Positions 45,791 to 53,400 of a DNA stretch of 64,000 nt are shown here, in pieces (the first letter of the stretch is position 1; each line of letters opens with the position of its first letter). The position numbers and the translations under genes are program-made. The DNA comes from Cellulosimicrobium cellulans (lineage in GTDB: Bacteria > Actinomycetota > Actinomycetes > Actinomycetales > Cellulomonadaceae). The stretch lies in the NCBI RefSeq assembly GCF_016921195.1, contig NZ_JAFGYF010000009.1:62001-126000 (forward strand). The letters run 5' to 3'. Below the pieces are notes generated by a model. That model ran no database searches, was not told the DNA's origin, and saw nothing but the letters and a program-made list of their open reading frames with translations.

Positions 45791-46458
45791 CGTCCCCCGA
45801 GAACCGGGGCCCCGAGGAGCAGGCCGGGCGCGAGCCCGGTCAGGGCCCCGAGGACAAGCCCTTCCAGTTCACCGACAAGCGCAAGGTCGACCCGGAGGCC
45901 GGCCGCCCGCGCGAGAGCGCGGACGCCGGGTCCGCCGGCGGCTCGGCGGGGGACGACTCACCGTCCTCGGCGACAGATCCGCTCGCGGGCCTCGACTTCG
46001 AGCCGTCCGACGAGGCTGAGGTCGACGCGGCCGTCCTGGCCGCGAAGGCCGAGGCCGCCGAGCACCTCGACGCGCTCCAGCGTGAGCGGGCGAGCTTCAC
46101 CAACTACCGCAACCGGTCGCTGCGCGACCAGGAGGCCGCGCGCACGAAGGGGATCGAGGACGTGCTCACCGCGCTCCTCCCGGTCCTCGACGACATCGAC
46201 CGCGCGCGGCAGCACGGCGAGCTGACGGGGCCGTTCGCGGCCATCTCCGACAAGCTCGACGCGTCGCTCGAGAAGTTCGGGATCGAGCGCTACGGCACGG
46301 TCGGGGACACGTTCGACCCCACCGTCCACGAGGCGCTCATGCACCAGCCCGACCCCGAGGCCACCGTCACCACGGTGAACCTCGTCATCGAGCCGGGCTA
46401 CCGGATCGGGGACCGCGTCGTGCGCGCCGCGCGCGTCTCGGTCGTCGGCCCCGAGTAG
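45787..46458 (+). CDS. grpE: Nucleotide exchange factor GrpE
   Basis: A 223-residue partner of DnaK. A long acidic, disordered N-terminus (about 95 residues) precedes a helical dimerisation part ([51 protein letters not shown], read in order) and the beta domain [56 protein letters not shown]. It starts with GTG 45787, overlapping dnaK by 4 bp. A strong hairpin (46481-46533) follows before dnaJ. Confidence 0.98.
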   Translation: MTSPENRGPEEQAGREPGQGPEDKPFQFTDKRKVDPEAGRPRESADAGSAGGSAGDDSPSSATDPLAGLDFEPSDEAEVDAAVLAAKAEAAEHLDALQRERASFTNYRNRSLRDQEAARTKGIEDVLTALLPVLDDIDRARQHGELTGPFAAISDKLDASLEKFGIERYGTVGDTFDPTVHEALMHQPDPEATVTTVNLVIEPGYRIGDRVVRAARVSVVGPE

Positions 46459-46480
46459 GCGGGCCACCGGATCCCCCACG

Positions 46481-46533
46481 TGCCCCGACGGCGGGCGCAC
46501 CTCCCGCGCGGGGGTGCGCCCCGCCGTCGGGCA
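46481..46533. terminator. Strong intra-operon hairpin between grpE and dnaJ
   Basis: TGCCCCGACGGCGG pairs with CCGCCGTCGGGCA and the stem continues inward (CGCACC with GGTGCG), enclosing a GC-rich loop. It could attenuate transcription so that dnaK-grpE exceed dnaJ-hspR, or terminate fully with dnaJ on its own promoter. Confidence 0.7.
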
Positions 46534-46624
46534 CGCGAGGATCGCAGCACCAGTACCCCCAGCACCCCGACGACCCCACGACACGAAGGACCAGGACCAC
46601 GACCACCGACAGGAGGGAGGCGCC

Positions 46625-47611
46625 GTGACCGGACAGGACTGGATGGAGAAGGACTTCTACGCCGCGCTCGGCGTCCCCAAGGACGCCGACGACGCCACGA
46701 TCAAGAAGGCCTACCGCAAGCTCGCGCGCCAGTACCACCCCGACCAGAACCCGGGAGACGCGAGCGCGGAGGCGAAGTTCAAGGAGATCGGCGAGGCGTA
46801 CGCCGTCCTCTCGGACGCCAAGGAGCGCGAGCAGTACGACGCGATCCGGGCGATGGCCGGTGGTGGCGCGCGCTTCTCGGCCGGCCCCGGTGGTGCGGGC
46901 GGCGCGGGCTTCGAGGACGTGTTCGGCGGCATGTTCGGCGGCGGTGGCCCGGGCGGCGCCCGCGTGCGGTACTCGACCGGCGGCCAGGCTGGCGGCTTCG
47001 AGGACATCCTCGGCTCGATGTTCGGTGGCGCGGGAGCGCAGTTCGGCGGTGGCCCCCGTCCCCGGGCGGGGGCGGACATCGCCGCGGCGACGACCCTCCC
47101 GTTCCGGCAGGCGGTCGAGGGCTCGACCGTCACGTTCACCGTCGACGGCCGCACCGTCACGACGCGCATCCCGCCGGGCGTGCGCGACGGCCAGAAGATC
47201 CGGCTGCGCGGCAAGGGCCGCCCCGGCCTGGCCGGCGGACCCGACGGCGACCTCGTCGTCACGGTGCACGTCACCCCGCACCCCGTGTTCTCCCTCGACG
47301 GCACCAACCTCCGCGCGACCGTCCCCGTGACGTTCGCGGAGGCGGCGCTCGGGGCGACGATCAGCGTGCCGACGCTCGACGGGACGTCGGTCAAGGTCAA
47401 GGTCCCCGCCGGGACGCCGTCGGGCCGCACGCTGCGCGTCAAGGGCCGCGGGGTGCAGACCGCGAAGGCGACGGGCGACCTGCTCGTCACCGTGCAGGTC
47501 GCGGTGCCGCAGAAGCTCTCCAAGGCCGCGCGCGAGGCGGTCGAGACGTTCGCCGCCGAGACGGACGGCCAGGACGTGCGCGCCGACCTGGTCCGCCAGG
47601 CCGCGGAGTGA
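46625..47611 (+). CDS. dnaJ: DnaJ co-chaperone without zinc-finger domain
   Basis: A 328-residue J-domain co-chaperone. The J domain (residues 7-72) has the essential HPD in YHPDQNP. A Gly/Phe-rich region (80-150) includes repeated FEDVFGGMFGG and FEDILGSMFGG. The C-terminal peptide-binding domains (RTVTTRIPPGVRDGQKIRLRGKG and HPVFSLDGTNLRATVPVTFAEAALG) are present. The four CxxCxGxG zinc repeats of canonical DnaJ are absent, giving a CbpA/type II form. GTG 46625 follows GGAGGGAGG. It is coupled with hspR (11-bp gap). Confidence 0.95.
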   Translation: MTGQDWMEKDFYAALGVPKDADDATIKKAYRKLARQYHPDQNPGDASAEAKFKEIGEAYAVLSDAKEREQYDAIRAMAGGGARFSAGPGGAGGAGFEDVFGGMFGGGGPGGARVRYSTGGQAGGFEDILGSMFGGAGAQFGGGPRPRAGADIAAATTLPFRQAVEGSTVTFTVDGRTVTTRIPPGVRDGQKIRLRGKGRPGLAGGPDGDLVVTVHVTPHPVFSLDGTNLRATVPVTFAEAALGATISVPTLDGTSVKVKVPAGTPSGRTLRVKGRGVQTAKATGDLLVTVQVAVPQKLSKAAREAVETFAAETDGQDVRADLVRQAAE

Positions 47612-47622
47612 GGAGGGCCGCG

Positions 47623-48153
47623 ATGGCCCAGCGGAAGACTCACCACCTCCCGGTCGACGACGACGCACGTGGTGCCGGGCGGGTGCCCGGGAGCGACGTC
47701 GACCAGGACGCCCCCGTCCTCGTCATCTCCCAGGCCGCGGCGCTCGCGGGCATGCACCCGCAGACGCTGCGCCAGTACGACCGCCTCGGCCTCGTGGTGC
47801 CGCGCCGCACGGCGGGCCGGGGGCGGCGCTACTCGCTGCGCGACGTCGCGAAGCTGCTCGAGGTGCAGCGGCTCAGCCACGACGAGGGCATCAACCTCGC
47901 GGGGATCCAGCGCATCCTCGCGCTCGAGACCCAGGTCGAGCGCCTGGAGCGCCGCATCGAGGCGCTCTCCGCGCGCGTCGAGCCGGGCGGCCGGGTGTTC
48001 GCGGCGGCGGCGAGCGGCGACGTCGTCGTCGTGCCGCGCGGGCGCAGCGTGCGCCGCGGGGTCGAGGAGGCGCTGCGCGAGACGCTCGTCGAGCACGGTG
48101 AGGCGCGCGCGCTCGTCATCTGGCGGCCCCGGCCGGACGACGCGGGGTCCTGA
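47623..48153 (+). CDS. hspR: MerR-family heat-shock repressor HspR
   Basis: A 176-residue repressor. Residues about 33-100 are a MerR-type winged helix: VISQAAALAGMHPQTLRQYDRLGLVVPRRTAGRGRRYSLRDVAKLLEVQRLSHDEGINLAGIQRIL in order. A coiled segment (LETQVERLERRIEALSARV) and a C-terminal extension follow; the extension is longer than in Streptomyces HspR. It binds HAIR sites with DnaK as co-repressor. ATG 47623 follows AGGAGGG. Last gene of the operon. Confidence 0.96.
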   Translation: MAQRKTHHLPVDDDARGAGRVPGSDVDQDAPVLVISQAAALAGMHPQTLRQYDRLGLVVPRRTAGRGRRYSLRDVAKLLEVQRLSHDEGINLAGIQRILALETQVERLERRIEALSARVEPGGRVFAAAASGDVVVVPRGRSVRRGVEEALRETLVEHGEARALVIWRPRPDDAGS

Positions 48154-48173
48154 CCCCGCGGTCCGCCCGCGTC

Positions 48174-48905
48174 TCAGCTCCGGCGCGCCTCGCGCGCCAC
48201 GAGTGCCGCCGCGGCCGGGACGAGCGCGGCCTCCGAGGGGTCGAGGCCGGGGTCCGCGGCACGCGTCCGCGCCGCGGCGTCGAGATGCCGCAGGAGTGCC
48301 GGGTCGGCGAGGTGGAGGAACGCGTCCAGCAGGACCCGCGCGCCCGGAGCGAGCTCGTCGTCCTCGTCGGCGGCGACCTCCGCGAGGACGACGGCGGTCA
48401 CGGCGAGGTCGAGTCCGGCCGGCCCGAGCCGGGCGTTCGTCCAGTGGAGAACTGCCGGACCGTCGGCCGTGAGCACGACGTGCGCCGGGTGCAGGCCCAG
48501 GTGGAGGATGCAGGGCTGCACGGCGGGGTCCGGGTCGTCGAGCGCCGCGAACGACGGCGCGGTGAGCGCGGCGTGGGCCGGCGCACCAGGTGCCGGGGGC
48601 GGGACGGCGTGCAGCGCGTCGTGCAGCGCCACGAGGGTCCGGGCACAGCCGGCCAGCGAGGTCCGGCCGCCGAGGATCGACTGCAGGAGCGTCGGCCCGC
48701 GCAGGAGCTCCATGGTGAGATCGCCGTCCGTCGCGCCGTCGACGCGCGGGGCGGGGAAGCCTGCGGCCCGCACGTGGCGCATGACCTCGGCCGTGCCGAC
48801 CGTGTCGGCCCCCGAGCGCGAGCGACGGAGCACACGGTCGGCGCCGACGGCGTACAGGTCGGCGTCGGCACCCGAGAACAGCGGCGCGCCGAGCGAGGGG
48901 GCCAT
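48174..48905 (-). CDS. Aminoglycoside phosphotransferase-fold protein, probable pseudokinase
   Basis: A 243-residue protein with the APH/choline-kinase fold: ADLYAVGADRVLRRSRSG (lysine-region strand), VMRHVRAAGFPAPRVDGATDGDLTMELLRGPTL (hinge), LVALHDALHAVP. The catalytic loop that should read HGDLHPGN reads HLGLHPAH (residues 135-142), so the catalytic Asp and the Asn are lost. The metal-binding Asp of the usual IDW motif is His154 (VLHWTNA). All three catalytic positions are changed together, which suggests a folded but inactive kinase with a binding or regulatory role. It is convergent with hspR and monocistronic. Confidence 0.75.
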   Translation of the reverse strand: MAPSLGAPLFSGADADLYAVGADRVLRRSRSGADTVGTAEVMRHVRAAGFPAPRVDGATDGDLTMELLRGPTLLQSILGGRTSLAGCARTLVALHDALHAVPPPAPGAPAHAALTAPSFAALDDPDPAVQPCILHLGLHPAHVVLTADGPAVLHWTNARLGPAGLDLAVTAVVLAEVAADEDDELAPGARVLLDAFLHLADPALLRHLDAAARTRAADPGLDPSEAALVPAAAALVAREARRS

Positions 48906-49016
48906 GAGCCGACGCTACGCCTTCTCTGCCCTCGTGACGAGGGCCCGGGCATCGGCCCTGGTCACGCATTTGCGAAAGAATGTCGTGCGCTAATTCCGTG
49001 CTATTCCTGCATTTCT

Positions 49017-49036
49017 TAGCAAGGCCTTCCTTGCTA
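49017..49036. promoter_or_regulatory. A/T-rich dyad upstream of the DUF1540 gene
   Basis: TAGCAAGG (49017-49024) and CCTTGCTA (49029-49036) are exact reverse complements with a 4-nt gap. The surrounding 48955-49070 is the most A/T-rich stretch of this part of the window. It probably marks an operator in the divergent promoter region between the pseudokinase and DUF1540 genes. Confidence 0.55.
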
Positions 49037-49113
49037 TACACGTCGGCATTCCAGGAATACCGTGGACACGGAAGCCCGGCCCCCGACGGGTCCTCGGAGA
49101 ACAGGAGATCGCG

Positions 49114-49422
49114 ATGAGCAGCCTCACGGAGATGCCCCAGGTCGTCGAGTGTTCCATCGACGGTTGCGGGTACAACCACGACCACGGGTGCCACGCCGGC
49201 GCGGTGACGATCGCCGGCCATGCGGGCGACGCGGAGTGCGCGACGTTCATCCCGCTCGGGACCAAGGGCGGCCTCGAGAAGGTGCTCGCGCACGTCGGGG
49301 CGTGCCAGCGCACCGAGTGCGTCCACAACGCGTCGCTCGAGTGCTCCGCCCCGTCGATCCGCGTGGGTGCCGGCGCGTCCGGCGAGGACAAGGCCGACTG
49401 CCTCACCTTCACCCCGCGCTGA
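49114..49422 (+). CDS. DUF1540 domain protein with two cysteine-rich repeats
   Basis: A 102-residue protein. Two repeats, each with a C-x4-C-x(1-2)-N-x(3-5)-C pattern: VVECSIDGCGYNHDHGCHAGAVTIAG and GACQRTECVHNASLECSAPSIRVGAG, each closed by a later C in CATFIP and CLTFTPR. DUF1540 proteins are short, Cys-rich and probably bind a metal; the function is unknown. ATG 49114 follows ACAGGAG. Upstream lies an A/T-rich region with the dyad at 49017-49036. Confidence 0.88.
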   Translation: MSSLTEMPQVVECSIDGCGYNHDHGCHAGAVTIAGHAGDAECATFIPLGTKGGLEKVLAHVGACQRTECVHNASLECSAPSIRVGAGASGEDKADCLTFTPR

Positions 49423-49498
49423 CGCCGCCGCACGACGACGCCCCCTGACACGCCCCGGACCGCGCGCTCGCCCGCGTGGCCGGGGCGTCGTCGTGCGG

Positions 49499-50296
49499 TC
49501 AGCGCTGGAGCGCGTCGAGGAGCTGGACGGCGGCGGAGTGGGTGCGGGGGAGCGGTTCGAGCCAGACGCGCGGCGGACGGCGCAGGATCGCCGTGACCCC
49601 CAGCGCGAGGCCCGTGCGCTCGATGTTGTGGCGGAGCACGGTGCGCAGCGTGTCGTCGTCGGCGCCGCGCTCCCCGAGGACCACGAAGAGCCCGTTGCCG
49701 AGGGACGCCATCGGATGGCCGTCGCCGAAGGTGTGCGTGAGCGCGCGGCCCATCGCCGCCGACCGCGCGAAGCGTTGCCACCCGGTGAGGTCGTCGAGCG
49801 CGACGTCGACCACGAGGAGCCCGTGCGTCCGGGTCGCGTCCCCACCCGCGCGCTGCGCGACGCCGTACGTCTCCCGGAGCCGGTGGACGAGGTACTGGGC
49901 CGTCGCCAGGCCCGACTCGGGGTCCATGACCTCGGGTGTCGTCGGCGTCGCCTCGTACCCCTCGGACCAGCCGACCGCGACCGCGCGCAGCAGCTCGACC
50001 ACGGGCTCGCGGTCGTGCGTCCGGTACAGGCACACGACGTCGTCGATGGCCTCGCCGATCCCCACGCCGGCCTCGGCCCGCACCCTCCCGAGCCGCTCGG
50101 CGGCCGGTGTCCCGTCCCGTTCCTCGCACAGCGCCTCGACGAGCGCGTCGACGGCGGGGTGGTACCAGTCGCCCGGCCGCAGCCAGATGCTCGCCGCGCT
50201 CGCGTGACGCCAGCGTTCGCGCACGCTGTCGGGAGCGGGCACGGCGTACCCGTGGAGGTGGTCCATGTCGATGAGACGGGCGACCGGGCGATCCAT
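49499..50296 (-). CDS. Protein with degenerate GGDEF-like C-terminal domain
   Basis: A 265-residue cytoplasmic protein divergent from the giant sigma factor gene. The N-terminal roughly 140 residues are helical (ALVEALCEERDGTPAAERLGRVRAEAGVGIGEAIDDVVCLYRTH in sequence) and unassigned. The C-terminal part (GLLVVDVALDDLTGWQRFARSAAMGRALTHTFGDGHPMASLGNGLFVVLGE in order) follows the strand-helix pattern of GGDEF domains, but the signature GGDEF is replaced by LGNGLF, so it cannot make cyclic-di-GMP. The assignment to GGDEF is by pattern only. Shared promoter space suggests a link to the sigma factor. Confidence 0.6.
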   Translation of the reverse strand: MDRPVARLIDMDHLHGYAVPAPDSVRERWRHASAASIWLRPGDWYHPAVDALVEALCEERDGTPAAERLGRVRAEAGVGIGEAIDDVVCLYRTHDREPVVELLRAVAVGWSEGYEATPTTPEVMDPESGLATAQYLVHRLRETYGVAQRAGGDATRTHGLLVVDVALDDLTGWQRFARSAAMGRALTHTFGDGHPMASLGNGLFVVLGERGADDDTLRTVLRHNIERTGLALGVTAILRRPPRVWLEPLPRTHSAAVQLLDALQR

Positions 50297-50471
50297 GACG
50301 CGGATCGACGAAGAAGTTTCCGGGACGCCGCGTCCGGGATGAAAACGGGCGAACGGGGAGGACTCCGGCCGTTACCGTTCCGTCGTCGGAAGCCCCCTGC
50401 CCCGCCGTTGGACTGACGTCTACTATGGCCACCGTACGCCTCGGAGCGGGGCGGTCTCCGGGGCGGGTGAC
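50297..50471. promoter_or_regulatory. Divergent promoter region of the giant sigma factor
   Basis: This 175-bp gap contains TACTAT at 50412-50417, a good -10 for the sigma factor gene. A matching -35 is not obvious. GGAA at 50388 is a possible ECF-type -35 but the spacing is not canonical. Confidence 0.4.
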
Positions 50472-53400
50472 ATGACGCAGGCGCAGGAACGGGTGTGGAG
50501 CGAGGCGTTCAGCGACGCCGAGCTCATCACGGCCGTGCGCGAGGGCGACACGAGCGCCTACGGGGTCCTCTACGAGCGGCACGCCGCGGCGGCCCGCACG
50601 GTCGCGCGCCAGTACGTCCGGTCCCCGGCCGACGCCGACGACGTCGTGTCCGACGCGTTCGCCCGGACGTTGTCCGTGCTGCAGGCCGGCGGCGGGCCCG
50701 ACGTCACCTTCCGCGCCTATCTCTTCACCGTCGTCCGGCGCCTCTCCTACGACCTCGTCAACGGCGCCCGGCGCACCCAGCCCACCGACGACGAGCGCAC
50801 GTTCGAGACCGCGTTCGGCCCCATGGCGTCCACCGAGGACCCGACGCTCGAGGGCTTCGAGCGCTCGACGGTCACGCGCGCCTACCAGGAGCTCCCCGAG
50901 CGCTGGCGTGCCGTCCTCTGGTACACGGAGGTCGAGAACCTGTCCCCGGCCGAGATCGCGCCGATCCTCGGACTCACCGCGAACGGCGTCTCGGCGCTCG
51001 CCTACCGGGCGCGCGAGGGGCTCCGCCAGGCGTACCTCCAGCAGCACCTGACCTCCGTGCCCGCCGAGGAGTGCCGCACGGTCAACGCGCTCCTCGGGTC
51101 GTACGTGCGCGGTGGGCTCGCCAAGCGCGAGACTGCACGCGTGGAGTCCCACCTCGACGGGTGCGCCGAGTGCCGCGCGCTCGTGCTCGAGCTGGGCGAC
51201 GTGTCGCACGGCATGCGGGCCGTCATCGCGCCGCTCGTCCTCGGTGTCGGCGCGCTCGGCCTCGTCGGGACCGCCCTCCCGACTGCCGGGGGCGCGGCGG
51301 TCGCCGGCGGGGTCGGTGCCGCGCTGCAGGGCTCGTCGAGCGGCGGCGCGGGGTCCGCGGGCGGGTCCGGTGCCGCCGGCGGCTCGGGCGGGGCGGGGGC
51401 CGGAGCAGGTGCGGGCGGAGGTGCGGGCGCCGCCGGGACGAGCGCTGCCGGGACCGGCGTCGTCGGGGGTGCCGGCGCGGCGGCGGGCGCGGCCGGCGGA
51501 GCAGGCGGCGCGGCCGGAGCCGGCGCGGCTTCCGTGGGCGGCGCGGCGGCAGCGGCCGGCGGCGCCGCGGCAGGCAGCGGCGCGCTCGCCATGGCCGGAG
51601 CCGGGGGGCTCGTCGCCCTCGTCGCCTCGGCGCCGGTGGCGGTGGCCGCCGTCACCGTCGGCGTGCTCGCGGTCGCGGGGCTGGGAGTCGCGGGCGCGCT
51701 CGGGGCGTTCTCGCCCGACCCGGAACCGACGCCTACCTCGCAGTCCTCGCCGTCGTCGAGCGGCTCGCCCACGACGTCACCGACCTCCGAGGCGACCAGC
51801 GCGCCGACCGACCCGAGCGCGGACCCGACCGCACCGACCAACATCCCGACCGCGCCGACCGACGGCGCCACCGCCGGGACCGGTGACACGACCGGGGCCG
51901 GCGGCGGGTCGTCCACCGGCGGCACGACGCCGGTCGGCTCGACGCCCGGGACCACGACCCCGGGCGGGTCCACCGACCCCGGCACCGGCACGCCGGTGCC
52001 CACGGACCCGGGGACCGGGAACCCCGAGCCGACCGATCCCGGTCCCGGGACACCCGAGCCCGCGCCGGCGGCGCTCGAGCTGTCGCTCGCCCCCGTCACG
52101 CTCGCGGCACGCGTTCCTGCCGACCTCGTCATCACCGCGTCGAACACCGGCGGACGCGCGGCGGAGGAGGTGTTCGTCGACCTCACCCTCCCGGCGGGCG
52201 TGTCCACCCCCGGTTCCTCGCTCGTCGCGCGTGGCACTGCCGTCGGCGGACCGCTGTCGACGGCCTCGCTCCCGTGCGGCAGCGCGGTGCCCCAGGCGGA
52301 CGGGACGAGCCAGGTCACGTGCTCGGTCGGAGTCCTCGCGCCGCGAGCGACGCAGGACCTCTCCGTGCAGGTGCGCGCCGACTCGGGCGGTGAGTACGCC
52401 TTCGCCGCGTCGCTGCGCGCCAAGGGCATCGAGCCGTCCCAGCGTTCGTTCCCGCCGACGCAGGTCTCCTACTGGGGCGCAGAGCTGCGGGTCACCGCGG
52501 AGCCCACGCTCGCGTTCGACAACCCGGGCGACGCGACGCTGCGGCTCTCCCTGCGCAACAGCGGCGACCAGCCTGCAGTGGAACCGCGCGTGACCGTCGA
52601 CCTCCCGGACGGACTGAGCCTCGTCGGCGGAGGACCGGCGGGCTGGACCTGCGAGGCGGGCGACGGATCCGTGTCGTGCGCCTCGCCGCCGGGCACGACG
52701 CTCGCCCCGCGCGCCGGCGTGGACGTCCCGGTGCGTCTGCTCGCGGACCTCGAGACCGTCCCGGACGACTTTCCCGACCTCCAGGTCCGGGCGACGGCGG
52801 GCGACGCCCGCTCCGGCACCGCGTCCGTCGGCACGGACGTCGACGACCACTGGGCAGGCGCCGCCGACGGTCTGCGCGGGGAGGACGGGTCGCCCCGGGC
52901 CGTCGTGCCGCAGTGCACGGCGACCGAGGAGGGCGACGTCGCGTCACTCGTCGCGACGTACACCAACACCACCTCCTACGACGACCTCGACGTGACGGTC
53001 GAGGCGGCGGGCTCCCGCGCCACCACCCCCGCGGTCCGGTCCGGCCAGGAGGTGAAGGTCCGGGTCGACGACGGCGTGCGCTTCCCCGCCGGGCGTGCGG
53101 CCGTCGTGCTCTCGACGACCGTCGCGGGCGAGACGTTCGAGCACCGCCTCGACGCGGGGCCGTTCGACGCGCTCGACTGCTGGACCCCGCCGCCATGGCT
53201 CACGGCTGCGGACGTCCGGGTCGTCGCCGACAACGACCGCGGAACGGTCCGCTGGACGGCGAGCGTCACGAACAGCACCGGTGCCGGGCTGGACGTTCGT
53301 CTCCTGGCGCCGGGGACCGAGGGCTGGTCGAGCGTTCCGGACTCTGCGGAGATCGCCCCGCTGCTCGACGGCCGCACCGCTGACCTTGTCCTCGACACCG

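Noticed and set aside
49017-49036. DtxR/IdeR iron box
   Set aside because: The dyad shares TTAG and CTA ends with iron boxes but its centre and spacing do not match the 19-bp consensus, so I list it only as an unassigned dyad.
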